Of a stretch of 64,000 nt of DNA, positions 47,015 to 58,370 are shown piece by piece; positions within the stretch are counted from its first letter, which is position 1, and the number at the start of each line of letters is the position of its first letter. The stretch comes from Pelobates cultripes (lineage: Eukaryota > Chordata > Amphibia > Anura > Pelobatidae): positions 97,933,265-97,997,264 of the forward strand of contig OW240913.1 of the NCBI GenBank assembly GCA_933207985.1. Direction: 5' to 3'. The notes below the pieces were generated by a model, which was not told the origin of the DNA, did not search any database, and was given only the letters and a program-made list of their open reading frames with translations. Made by a program: the position numbers and the translations under genes.

Positions 47015-49100
47015 TTAAAAAAAATCGATGCAAGAAATTACTAGAGCATGGACAAGCTCCTTAGTAGCATCTTGCGTAAGAAAGGGGCGGATGTGGGCTA
47101 TGTTTTTAAGATTGAATCTACAGGATTTGGCAACATACTGGATGTGAGGCTCAAAGGTGAGGCCAGAATAAAGTATGACGCAAAGACAGTGCGCTTGCAA
47201 GGATGGACTTATGTGGATAGCACTAACTTGAAGGGAGAGCGAAAGAGGAGGATAAGTATTAGGAGGAGGAAAGACAAGGAGCTCAGTTTTAGAGAGATTG
47301 AGTTTCAGAAAGTGGGAGGACATCCAGTCAGAGATGGAAGAGAGGTAAACAGTGACATGTTGCAGGACGGCAAGAGAGAGGTCCGGGGAGGAGAGATATA
47401 TCTGGGTGTCATCAGTATACAGGTGGCAGTGGAATCCAAAAAAGGTAATATGTTTGCCAAGAGAGGCAGTATAAAGAGAAAATAGAAGGGGACCAAGAAC
47501 AGAGCCTTAGGGGAACTCCAAATGAGACAGGATGAGGGGTGGGCGTATCATTAGAAAAGACACTGAATGAGCGTTGGGAGAGAAGAGGAAAACCACGATG
47601 ATTTGATAAGCGCAGTCTCAGTAGAGTGCAGTGGGAACAAAAGACCAGTAGAGTGCAAAAGGGAGCAGGGATAAAGGATGATAGTTAGAGGGGGAGGAGG
47701 GGTCAAGAGATGTTTTTTCTACTACAGTGGCATGTTTAAGGTCAGCAGGGACAACACCAGAAGAGAGAGAGCAGTTGAAGATGTGCGTTAAGGAAGGCAC
47801 AAGACAAGTGGAGAGAGATCTGATAAGGTGAGATGGGACAGGATTGAGCGTGCAAGTGGTGGGGCGAGTGGAAAGGAGAAGTGCAGTCACCTCTTGTTTA
47901 GTTGCTGGGGAGAAAGTCTGAAGGGTAGGATAGGCATGATATATGTGTGGTTGAGAAAGAGAACGGCAAGGAGGGGAGAATTATTTTCTTAGCTTTTCAA
48001 TTTTGTCGGTAAAGTAACATGCAAAGCTTCTGGCTGTAAGTTTAGTTTGGGGGGTGGCCACAGCAGGGCCAAGAAGTGAATTAAAGGTGTCAAAGAGACG
48101 CCTGGGGTTGCAGGAGCATGAACGAATGAGAGAGGAAAAGTATGACTGTTTGGCGAGGGCAAGGGCTGTGCTGTATGAACATAATATGAACCTATAATGC
48201 AGCTAGTCTGACTGGGTGCGAGACTTCCTCCAGGAGAGTTCAGCACAACTGGAGCATCTTTGCAGGTAGCGTGTTGATTTAGTATGCCAAGGTTCGGGGT
48301 GAGTTCTCCTTGAAGTGCTTGTTTGGAGCGTAGCTGCAGCATTCAAGGCAGAGGTGAGGGTAGTGTGATATGTAGAGATGGCCAGTGAAGGACAGGAGAG
48401 GGAGGGGATGGATAGCAGTTGTGAATCAATATCAGCTGGCAGCTGCTGGAGGTCAATAGAATATAATACAAATGGTGACTTTCCCATTCAAAAAGTGCTC
48501 CTAGTGCAGTTATTGAAACCAAGGAAGATAATAAAAGATACACTTCCCTTTTTGGATATATACCCGAAGATTCCTCACAATAATCTTCACAATAGAATAT
48601 ATATGTACATAGGGTAAATCCTATTTAGGGAAGAGATGACACGACATAGTGCAGAACTGTGTGTTTGACAATATTTAAATGTAAGACAAATGGCCACTCA
48701 CAATGGTAACATAAGCCCTCAGTCAATGTCTGTTGGAGGATCAGGAAGATAGGTCCCTCTGATCAGATCTCTCTCCTATATTGTAGCTGCAGTCTTGGAT
48801 AAAGACAACAGGTTTCTGACATTTTAGACATTAGGAAAGGGGAGGTCAATAGAATTAAGGTTCCTCCTGAGTTGAGGGGGAGTAAGCTGAGGTTGTTGGG
48901 TAAGCAAACTTGAGAGCAAACGATAAGAGGTGGTGATCAGAGAGAGGCTATGGAGTGTTGCAGATATTAGAGACTGTACATGCATAAGCGAAGATGAGGT
49001 CTAGGGTATTGCCAGCTTTATGGGTGGGAGAATTAGCCCACTGCAGTAGCCCGAGGGAGGAAGTAATTGAAAGTGGTTTGGAGGCTGCTGAGGTCAAAGG
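47015..49100 (-). pseudogene. L2-like endonuclease/reverse transcriptase pseudogene
   Basis: Coding remnant of the LINE. The RT box GVPQGSVLGP is broken by a one-base insertion near 47,505, several stops occur in the endonuclease part, and the ORF is split by the insert at 48,463-48,840. The YTDD aspartates survive. Antisense frames in this stretch (for example 47,048-47,485 plus) are shadows. Confidence 0.85.
48463..48840. mobile_element. 378-bp insertion inside the LINE with 15-bp target duplication
   Basis: GGAGGTCAATAGAAT occurs exactly at 48,448-48,462 and 48,841-48,855. Without the insert and one copy, the LINE frame reads straight through RNLNSIDLQQLPADID. The insert shows no ORF, TIR or A-tail that I recognise; the 15-bp duplication suggests a retrotransposed (LINE-mobilised) sequence. 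Confidence 0.8.
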
Positions 49101-49110
49101 TTCTAATTCT

Positions 49111-50544
49111 GGTTTCCAATAGTGTGTTATTATATTCTCTGTGTTTTATAGATTTTTTTTTTTTATCATGGCTATTCTGAAAATTCTCCTATCTGTAATC
49201 TTATCAGTCTGCAATTGTGCCTAGCTTCCCTGATTTCTGGTTTTCTTGACTTTGGCTTGTCCCTGACTATTCTCTGTCTTATTTATGTAAAGCCTGGCCA
49301 CTTCATGGACAGGTATACATTTATTTATTTCATGTACTGACTCAAATGCCTATAAATCTTGGAGGCTATGATGCCTGACAGGATCTTCCATGTTGTGGGG
49401 AGGCAGGTGATTAGTCTGCAGTTGGAAGGTGTTGTTCCCTTGTGAGTGTCCTTCATGACCAGTATTGTTCTACCTTGTGTTAGCTAGTCAGGATGGGTGC
49501 CTGTTGCTTGAAACTGATTAATTTTTGCTGCTAAGCATTCATGCAGAGTTGTTAATTTCTTTATCCCGTAGGTGTGGATCATGTCAAGTCTTGGGGCTAA
49601 CCAACTCTTCCTGTTGGCTACTCTTTGCTGGATATCTCCCAACACACATATATATAGTGTGTGAAACAAAAATGGCAACATATGTGGGGCAATGTAACAA
49701 CATATGGGCAAAGAGGCATTATGGCATTATAGAGAATGTTAAAAAATGGGGTCAATAAAATTGTGGATAATTATTTGGATGAATTATAGCAAATGTGAGG
49801 TGTTTATGCAATATGCAGAGACATGTATAACACGTATTAAACTGTAGCATGCAGTGGAACACAATTAATAAAGCTACTTAAATTGCAAAAAAAAAACATC
49901 TTTGAAAACCGTTAATAGTTTTTTTTTTCTTCAATATACATCATAAAAATAGTAAGATACTTTTTTGTTTTCTAAATCAGAAACCAGGTCAGTAATTAAG
50001 ATATCCATTGCTGGCTTAATACACTCCTGTGCATACTTGGTTACAGAAACTTGAAATTCCTTTTCTTAATAATGTTTTATGTGGGCTGAGAGGCTAAATT
50101 GGATTAGAGATTGTGTTTATGAGATGCAAATGTTCTTTCTACTAATTTTATTTATTTGTGCCACTTTAATGTAACTTTTAATTACTCATTTACTTAGAAA
50201 ATGCTGACTACACTTGTACTCACACATACCTTTATATTATAAATCTAAATAAAACTGTTTTTAGTTTTCAAGCTGATAGTAATTGGGCGACTGGTTATAC
50301 TTCAATTGCTGGCTTTACATTTTCTTTAAATAACTTCATTAGTTGGGTAGATACAATAAAAAAAATTAAGATATAATGAGAGAATGGATAAAATATAAAA
50401 TAAAACTACAGAGTGTGAAGTAAATATTTGGAGCAACATCTTGATTAAATTTATTTACTCCCATTACAAAATAATCAAGAAATACTACAACAAAAAAATA
50501 TCTACAATGACCAATATAACAACTTTTAAGTGTTTCACTAGATG
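49111..50544. other. No gene or classified repeat seen
   Basis: AT-rich, only low-scoring ORFs. Confidence 0.4.
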
Positions 50545-50612
50545 CATTATTTTTATTATTATTAATTGCATTGATATAGTGCCAACATATTTTGCAGCAC
50601 TTTAAATTTATA
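50545..50612 (-). mobile_element. L2-like LINE 3'-tail fragment
   Basis: TTATTATTATTAATTGCATTGATATAGTGCC then GCAGCACTTTA matches the 3' end of the 46.25 kb LINE (ATTTATATAGCGCC, GTAGCGCTTTACA). Under 70 bp remain. Confidence 0.6.
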
Positions 50613-51037
50613 GAAAATTTGACAGCAAGTAATTGACATACAAAATGTTATTGACAAAGACAGAAAGTGAAGAAGGCCTTGTTCGAAGTGACCATACAAT
50701 CTATGAGATAACTATTTCAGTGCAGCATTTCCTGAATCATAAAATTCAATCAAGCAACATTTTTAAAAATATATTTTTATTAGACAAACAAAAGGCAGAA
50801 GCGTATATGTCTAAAGCACTTAAACCACTTAGAGTACATAAATAGGCTGGTAAGACATAAGACAATAGAAGAAAGCATCAAGAAACTGTTACCAACTAGA
50901 TTTTGCCTAGATTATATATATTGGTTTGTGATATTCTATCCCAGGTCTACAACCAATGATCAGGAAATAATTCCTGACTAGATTCTGTATGGAATATATT
51001 AGTTTTGAGATAAGCTACATATCTGAGAGATATATAC

Positions 51038-51462
51038 TTAAAGGAACACATATACTTGTTAGGAATACAATATACTTGTAATACAGAACCCGATTCTAAT
51101 GCCGAGGTCCATTGGCGCTGGGTCAGGCTCCTCCTCCTCCAATGTCAGCCGATGGGGTAATATTAATGCCCATGCATGGCAATCACATTAGGCCTTTTAC
51201 AGAGGAAAGGATTGAATCAATCTATGGGGTTTTGCTTGATGCTGAATGTTATGCACAGCATGAGGATGTCCAGTGTCGTTTCATGCAGTTAAACTCCATG
51301 AAACAGCAAGAAGCACCTCTAGTGGCTTTCTAGGTCCACTAGATGCTGTCTTAGCTCGGCTAACTGCGATGTTTTACATTGCAGGGCTAATGGTACAGGA
51401 TCACTGTACCCTGGCCACTAAAATGAAATGGTATGGTGTGGGTGTTTATAGTGTCCCTTTAA
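51038..51462. mobile_element. T2/Kolobok-like MITE
   Basis: TTAAAGGAACACATATACTTG at the left, TTATAGTGTCCCTTTAA at the right, TTAA on both sides, 425 bp, non-coding. Confidence 0.75.
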
Positions 51463-52808
51463 ACCACATAAAACCTATTTTCACTATATTGTAAAAGAAA
51501 AATGTTAACAGAAACGAAAAAAAAAGCTTATCTAAAAGATTAAAGAGTAAATGATGTGAAAATCTGAGTTATAAAATACACAACAGTCATAAATGTATCT
51601 GATATGGTGATATTTTATACCTTCGTTAGTTCCTCTTTAGTGAGAGCACAAAATAAAAAAATCATGACATGTATATCTAAATTGAGAATGGAAAATACTG
51701 AGGTAATGTGATATCACATATTATTATATAAATTATGAAAGTACAAGGAGAAAAGGTTTACAAATAAGTCTAATCTACTGAGTAGAAATGCATGAGACTA
51801 ATTTTTAACTTGAAACAAAAAAAGGATTTTTTAATTTTGCATTTTGGGTCCAACTTTCTATTTGTGAAGGCGTGTGACTTTACCTTTAAATTTAGCTATA
51901 GGGGATTTAAAATCTACATTGTATATCTTACCAATACCTTGCCCATCAGATTTAAACCCATCTCCATGTTTCTTCAGGTATTATACCTGTTCTCACCCCA
52001 CTCGTGAAGGGATATTCATCTCGCAAACCCTTTACGTCAGGGTATAGATTGCTGCATAAACCATGTGTAACTACTCAGTACTCCAAAGCATTAAGAGAGA
52101 TGTTTCATGAACACAATGCAACTCTACCAATGACGTGATCCCTTTGAATGATTTGCCTCAATAAAGCCAGGTTCAGCCACAAATCTACCTGCACACATGA
52201 ATACCACATATGCTCCCAAAATGAGACATATATGGGATACATAGAGATCAGGTATGGGTTTGGCAATGCTTTTAATTTTTTATTTTCCCATCCCAAATCA
52301 CAATGCCAGCTGGACTCTTGTTGTACTCATTACAACGGAAGCTGTATACCCTACCATGATATGTGAGATATCAGTAACTGCTTAGAAGTTCTAATGTAGT
52401 TCACCTGCTCATCATACCTCACTGTATACCACTATCTAAGTTTATGTTAGACCAGATATTGTAATGTATTTAAAAATGATTGAATCCCTCCCTTCCCACC
52501 CGCCCCTCTTTCTTTTGGTATCACTCTTCTTACAATATATATTCAAAAAAACTCATGTTTTATTGAATATATATTACTCATGTTAAGATATATTACTCAT
52601 GTTACGATATGCTATGGTATATCAGGCTGACCTAACTGCCAAACTATAATGAGTATGTATGCTATGACTTTGTATCTATATTGTTTTATATTGTATTAAT
52701 ATAGAGCACCAATCAGGTCTTAGTCAGTCTGTAATTACATCCTGAGCCTGTCTAACAGTTTTTACTTTCACTTTCAGTGCCACAGAGGAGAGTAAGACAC
52801 TGCCGAAC
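51463..52808. other. No gene or classified repeat seen
   Basis: Intergenic. A stretch at 51,850-52,370 reads like an old LINE or pseudogene 3' region but has no motif I can name. Confidence 0.35.
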
Positions 52809-53281
52809 CTAAAGGACTTAATGAAGTGGTCTGGGTGCCTGGTCCAGGTAGGGTTAACCCATTTTTTTTATAAACATAGCAGTTTCAGAGAAACTGCTAT
52901 GTTTCTAAATGGGTTAATCCAGCATCTAAAGCCTCTAGTGGCTGTCTCATTGACAGCTGCTAGAGGCGTTTGCGTGCTTCTCACTGTGAAAATCACAGTG
53001 AGAAGATGCCAGCGTCCACAGGAAAGCATTATGAATGCTTTCCTATGAGACTGGCTGAATGCGCGCGCAGCTCTGCCGCGCATGCGCATTCAGCCAAAGA
53101 GGATGAGAAGAGGCGGAGAGGAGGAAGAGAGCTCCCCGCCCGGCGCTGGAGAAAGGTGAGTGTTTAACCCCTTCCTCTCCCCAGAGCCCAGCGGGAGGGG
53201 GACCATGAGGGTGGGGGCACCCTCAGGGCACTATAGTGCCAGGAAAACAACTGTTTTCCTGGCACTATAGTGGTCCTTTAC
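52809..53281. mobile_element. T2/Kolobok-like MITE with CpG-rich interior
   Basis: Left end decayed (CTAAAGGACTTAATGAAG), right end CACTATAGTGGTCCTTTAC. Near the right, GGCACTATAGTGCCAGGAAAAC pairs with GTTTTCCTGGCACTATAG. The interior at 53,060-53,160 is CpG-rich. Same subfamily as 23,947, in reverse. Confidence 0.7.
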
Positions 53282-53612
53282 TTGGTTTACTGGTGAAGCT
53301 TGCATAGTGAGGCTTTGTTTGGTCTCACATGGCATAGCACCTATGATGAAAAAAAGTGCTTTTTGAAAGCCATTGAAACTGTAATATAATTTAGTAAATT
53401 TGAAATGGCATCACTGATTTTATAGTTTTTTTTTTATGGAGGACTCATAGTCCAGATGGAAAATGTAACAAAGTTAGCAAACGGCAATTCTGTTATAATT
53501 TTGAAGTGATATTAAAATAAATGGCTGTCAGACTCTAATAAACAAAGTTAGAGTGCTCATTAGTAAAGTGAGTAACATATTAAGCATTTTTTGGTTATGA
53601 ATAAGTGTCTCA

Positions 53613-54362
53613 TATTGGAATACTATAGAACAAACGCGTATTGCTAACACTATAGTGTCCCCGTCCCTAGTTAAATATAGGTCCCTTCCACCCGTTTGCC
53701 ATTCAAATGATAAAATAAAGGTTTTTGCTCACCTTTTTGCAGGGGCAAGGCTCCCTTGGTGCTGCTCGCCTCTGCTCCCCCCTTAAAGTTATGGAGGAGG
53801 CCTGTCCTCCTACCCAAAGGTCCAGTCAAATGTTCCTCATATGCAGTGCATATGCAGTGAGTGCCGTGAATGTATTCTAGCTTTTCCATAGGAAAGAATT
53901 GTATTCAATGCTTTCCAATGGGAGTCTGTGTCAGATGACATGATGTGAGTTTTACTTGGTCAGTGCAGCAGAAGGGCCTCTAGTGACTGTATTTAGAGAT
54001 GGAATATGTAGGGAACTGCACTCACTCCCATCAGTCTGTGCCAGGGTACTTTAGCTGTACCAGAACCAAACACCAAATTCCAAATATTGTAAAGAAATAA
54101 AGGTCCAGGCACTCCTTGGTTCAAAAGAATAGACACTATAATGGAACCACAGCAATGTTTCGACCAAAAAGGTATTTATCAAGCTTTTTCATGAGTGCCT
54201 GGACCTTTATGTGTTTAGAGATAGACTTAAACCTGCTACGTAAACATTGCATCTTCTAAAAAACTGCAATTTTTTACATTGCAGTGTTAAAAGGACAGGG
54301 AATTTGCATCCAGACCACTTCTTTGGGATGAAGTGGTATGGGTGACTGTAATGTCCCTTTAA
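53613..54362. mobile_element. T2/Kolobok-like MITE interrupted by a Penelope-like fragment
   Basis: Left end ATTGGAATACTATAG is decayed; right end GACTGTAATGTCCCTTTAA is intact. Positions 54,001-54,213 do not belong to it. Confidence 0.6.
54001..54213 (-). mobile_element. Penelope-like fragment with hammerhead-like motif
   Basis: Nested in the MITE, with TTTAGAGAT on both sides (53,992-54,000 and 54,214-54,222) as a possible 9-bp target duplication. On the minus strand 54,151-54,185 reads CTTGATAAA, a stem ACC/GGT, then CGAAACATTGC, matching the motif at 18.6 kb. Both copies carry GGTCCAGGCACTCC. Confidence 0.5.
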
Positions 54363-54445
54363 GGTGTGAAGCTCTTTAGGCTACTGTTCAATGATGGTGT
54401 GCATTGTCCTAATCCTATGATGGCTGTTTAATAGTGATATGTGTT

Positions 54446-54943
54446 ACGGAGCTCCCGTACTCTGACCGAGTACCTCTGCCAAGCCTGCTTTCTTGCCACT
54501 ATCACGGACCCTGGAATGCTGCAGACTCAGTCACCAAAGCTTGGCCTTTTCCACCCTGTGGTTATAGCATTGGAAACTGTTGCTCCAGCAGTGCATATAA
54601 CACTTTGTAAAGGTTAAAAACAACAACAACATAATTTATTGAGAACAGCACATCTATTTATACACCCAAATGCCTGATTTACATACAACAGGGTTACAGT
54701 GGTACCTAGCAGTAAGAATTTGGGATAGTAACCTATTACACTACACATTCTAAACCAACCAATAGGAGTATGGACTTGGGAAAGAAACCAATCACACTTC
54801 AAAACTTACAACCAGTGTGAATGGAACCCTGTAATTACCAGGAAGGGTTGGGATAGACAATAGCTAGGGCTGAGAATCACATGAGGAATTTGAAGGAGTG
54901 TCTGGTAGCAATTTGGAACTGGTCTAGAAGTGTCCCTAGAACA
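54446..54943 (-). mobile_element. LTR-like sequence (solo LTR candidate)
   Basis: The plus-strand start TGTTACGGAGCTCCCGTACTC would be the minus-strand 3' end (...GTAACA). On the minus strand there is a TATA box GTATAAATAG (54,654-54,663) followed about 20 bp on by the poly(A) signal AATAAA (54,635-54,640). Shares GACCGAGTAC with 14.2 kb. Right boundary approximate. Confidence 0.5.
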
Positions 54944-55080
54944 GTGATTGCAAACATTTTGAGCCCTAGTGCCCAAACTGCAATACATGCCCAAAATATT
55001 TCCTCAAAGTGCCAACACGGCAATTAAACCTGAATGGTTTAAGTTTAGAAGAAAACAACTCATACAGTTGTCCGAACTAA
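54944..55080 (+). mobile_element. Possible terminus of a hAT-like repeat
   Basis: CAGTGATTGCAAACATTTTG begins a sequence with a hAT-like CAG start. No matching right terminus or 8-bp duplication was found, so this is tentative. Confidence 0.3.
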
Positions 55081-56680
55081 TTCTCCTCTTCTCTCCCCCC
55101 AGCATCTTCCCTTCTCTACCCACAGCATCTCCTTCTCCTCCTCTCCCCTTCTCCATGCAGCATCTCCTTCTCATCTTCCCAGATTCTCCTCCTCCTCTCC
55201 CCCAGATTCTCATCTTCCTCTCCCATCTCCCCAGCAACTCCTCCTCTCCCCCCAGCATCTCCCCCTCCTTCTCTCCCATTCTCCCCAAGATTCTCCTCCA
55301 CCTCTCCTCCAGATTCTCCTCTTCCTTTCCCCCAGATTCTCCTCTTCCTCTCCCCTTCTCCCCAGCATCTCCTCCTCCTCTTCTCCCCTCAGCTTCTCCT
55401 CCTCCTCTTCTCCCCCGCATCTCCACCTCCTTTCCCCCAGATTCTCCTCCTCCTCTTCCCAGCATCTCCTCCTCCTCTCCCCCAGCATCTCCTCCTTCTC
55501 TCCCTTTCTCTCCCCAGCATCTCCTCCTCCTCTCCCCCAGCATCTCCTCCTCCTCTCCGTTTATGCCCCCAGCATCTCCTCCTCCTCTCCCCAAGCATCT
55601 CCTCCTTCTCTCCCCCAGATTCTCTTCTTCCCTCCCCCAGATTCTTCTCTTCCTCTCCCCTTCTCCCCTAGCATCCCCTCCTCCTCTCCCTCAGATTCTC
55701 CTCTTCCTCTCCCCAGATTCTCCTCTTCCTCTCCCTTTATCTCCCCCACATCTCCTCTTCCTTTCCCTTTCTCCCCCCCCTGCATCTCCTCCTCCTCCTC
55801 TCCCCAGCATCTCCTCCTCCTCCTCACCCCTAGCATCTCCTCCTTCTCCTCTCCCCCAGCATCTCCTCCTCCTCTCCGTTTATCCCCCCATCATCTCCTC
55901 CTCCTCTCCCCAAGCATCTCCTCCTTCTCTCCCCCAGATTCTCTTCTTTCCCCCAGATTCTTCTCTTCCTCTCCCCTTCTCCCCCAGCATCTCCTCCTCC
56001 TCCCCCAGATTCTCTCCCTTTCTCTCCCCCGCATCTCCTCTTCCTTTCCCTTTCTCCCCACCTGCATCTCCTCCCTCCCTTCCTCCTAGCATCTCCTCCT
56101 CCTCCCTTCATCTCCTCCTCCTCTCCCCTAACATCTCCTCCTCCTCTCCCCTAGCATCTCATCCTCCTCCTCCTCCTCCCTAGCATCTCCTCCTCCTCTC
56201 ACCTAACACCTCCTCCTCTCCCCTGCATCTCTTCTCTCCCTCAGATTCTCTTTCTTCTCCCTTTCTCCCCCAGCATCTCCTACTCCTCTCCCCCAGATTC
56301 TCCTCTTCTCTCCCCCAGCATCGCCTCTTCCTCTCCCCCAGATTATCTTCTTCCTCTTCCTTTCTCCCCCCAACATATCCTCCTCCTCTCTCCAGCATCT
56401 CCTCTCCCCTAGCATCTTCTCCTCCTCCTTTCCCTTAACATCTCCTCCTCTCCCTCCAGCATCTCTTCTCTCCCCCAGATTCTCCTTCCTCTCCCTTTCT
56501 CCCCTCATCATCTCCTCCTCCTCTCCCCCCAACATCTCCTCCTCCTCTCCCAGCATCTCCTACTCCTCCTCTTCTCTCCCCCAGCATCTCCTCTTCTCTC
56601 CCCTCAGCATATTCCCCACACTACCCCAGCATATCCCCCATCCCCCAGTATATCCCCCTCTCCCTCCCAGCACATAAATA
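55080..56680. repeat. Polypyrimidine minisatellite, 1.6 kb
   Basis: Almost pure C/T on the plus strand, built from CTCCTCCTCTCCCCCAGCAT and variants of about 20-60 bp. It has the homopurine/homopyrimidine bias needed for triplex (H-DNA). The 404-codon frame at 54,969-56,183 and antisense Gly/Glu-rich frames are artefacts of it. Confidence 0.95.
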
Positions 56681-56767
56681 ATGTTTAATTCTTTTTTGGT
56701 GCGCGTGGAGGTTCGAAGTCCACCAAGGACCCCTATCTGGTGGATTAGATTCCTTCCCACTGCTGTG

Positions 56768-56978
56768 AGGTGGTGTGGATGCGAGGGAGCACTGACTTAT
56801 GTGCTGTTCCAGCACTGCTCCCTCCGCTGATGCTTCAGGGGAAACAGGAAATTACGTCAATCAGGCGGCGGCGCCTGATTACCGTCATTTGCTGTCTCCC
56901 GCCGGCATCAGTGGAGGGAGCAGTGCTGGAACAGCACGGAAGTCAGTGCTCCCTCGCAGCCCCACCACCTTTTGCCAG
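56768..56978. repeat. 200-bp imperfect palindrome, GC-rich centre
   Basis: GGTGGTGTGGATGCGAGGGA through TTCCAGCACTGCTCCCTCC (56,770-56,826) is matched in reverse complement at about 56,914-56,975. The centre GGCGGCGGCGCC lies near 56,868. Confidence 0.85.
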
Positions 56979-57009
56979 TTTGGCGTTTTGACTCAAGTAC
57001 ATGTTTTTT

Positions 57010-57605
57010 TTCAATGTTTATCTATTTTTTAAATCAACTTATAAAATATTATATCTAAGTTTAATTTTAAAAGCATCTCATTGTTTATTTATAACTCATT
57101 ATATGAGTTGTTCAAATATGTTTATCATTCAAAGTGTTTTCATAGTTCAGACATAACCATAAAGGAATTAGATAACTTTGTATCTCATGATAGCGATGTA
57201 ATTGTTGTATAATTCTTTTTCTTATGCTCGACTAGAACAAAGTCTAGAGACAAATTGCATACATTTAAATATGATTTAAGACCTGTGTAAGAAAATGTTC
57301 ATTATATCACTCAACTCCTGACCTTTAGAATCATATGAACAATAATTATCTCTGTGAACTGTGTATGCCCCTAGATGTCTTGCATTTGTGAAAAGTTATT
57401 AAAATTCTAGCAGTGCTACTGGCAATAAAAAATAGACTCTGGCCTGAGCAAAGTATTTTCATAGGACACTTCTAAGAAGAGCTGTCAAGTCACATGGTTA
57501 CTCCATGTGACACAAGATTTTCAGACACACTAAAAAAAGTTCTTTTTTGAAAAAATGGATGCATAGATAGGCAATTTCCAAATATGCTGAAGGGGTTAGT
57601 CAATA
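57010..57605. other. No gene or classified repeat seen
   Basis: AT-rich intergenic sequence. Confidence 0.4.
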
Positions 57606-57870
57606 GTGATATCAAAAGGGATACTATGTTTCCACAAATACAAAGCTGTATTCCTGGCACTATAGCTCTCACCCCTCCCTTGTGCCCCCCACCTCACAGT
57701 GGTAAAGAAAGGGTTAAAACCTCTTTATTTACTTAACTGATCCCAGCACCAATGTTTCTCAGCGCTGGGTCGGGACTCTGCCTCCTCCAATTTCACTGAC
57801 GGGGGAGGGGGTGGCGCTAATATGCATGCGCTGCAAGTGCCGCACGCACATTACTACCATATCTTATTAA
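57606..57870. mobile_element. T2/Kolobok-like MITE, left half only
   Basis: Starts decayed (TCAAAAGGGATACTATG), with the GTATTCCTGGCACTATAG sub-terminal arm and a GC-rich interior (CAGCGCTGGGTCGGGACTC) like the 23.9 kb copy. No right end. Confidence 0.6.
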
Positions 57871-57894
57871 AAAGTCAGAGTTAAAAGAATACTC

Positions 57895-58370
57895 TAAGCC
57901 CCATAGCCACTACAGCTCACTTAGAACCTCATACACATTCCTGCTTCATAGCTGCCATACATATTCCCCGTCCACAGCTGACATACACATTTCCCGTCCA
58001 CACATTCCACACATTCCACTTTACTTACAAGTATTCCTCCTCCACAGCCCCATACACATTCCTCCTTCACAGTCCCATAAACATTCTTCCGCCACAACTC
58101 CCCACACATTCCACATAGCTTTTAAATGCACAAACATTCTCCTCCACAACTCCCATACACATTCCTCCTCCTTATATTCCACATAGCAGATAACCACATA
58201 AACATTTCTCCTCCACAGCCCCCATACTCATTCCTCCAGAACAGCTCCATACACATTTCTCCTCAGTCCCATACACATTCCTTCTCCATAAGCTCCATAT
58301 ACATTCTCCTTCACAGCAACACACTCATTCTTCCTCCACACCCACACGCACATTATCTCTACACAGTTTG
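57895..58370. repeat. CATACACATTCCTCCTCCACAG minisatellite
   Basis: About 15-20 degenerate units of 20-26 bp built from CCCATACACATTCCTCCTCC and CACAGC. Confidence 0.8.

Larger units (their letters stand above)
46250..49110 (-). mobile_element. L2-like LINE, 5' truncated, with a nested insertion
   Basis: Read on the minus strand: the end of the EEP endonuclease with SDHHLLSFALK (about 48,930), linker with RRTHPEPWHTKSTRYL (about 48,270), RT fingers RPTTCTLNPVPSHLIRSL (about 47,840), a catalytic box YTDDTQ (47,402-47,419), [19 protein letters not shown] (about 47,290), then the 3' end with AAGCGCTACGGAATCAGTTG and an (AAT)n tail at 46,250-46,310. The order and motifs suit the L2/Rex group of LINEs. 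Exact clade not settled. Confidence 0.85.

Noticed and set aside
47048..47485. 145-codon plus-strand frame
   Set aside because: Antisense shadow of the L2-like reverse transcriptase on the minus strand, whose YTDDTQ box lies at 47,402-47,419.
51112..51494. Overlapping 73-codon frames
   Set aside because: They lie within a T2-like MITE bounded by TTAA and inverted ends.
54969..56183. 404-codon open frame on the plus strand, Ser/Pro-rich
   Set aside because: It is a translation of the polypyrimidine minisatellite. Several overlapping frames on both strands stay open for the same reason, and there is no protein-like composition or splice context.
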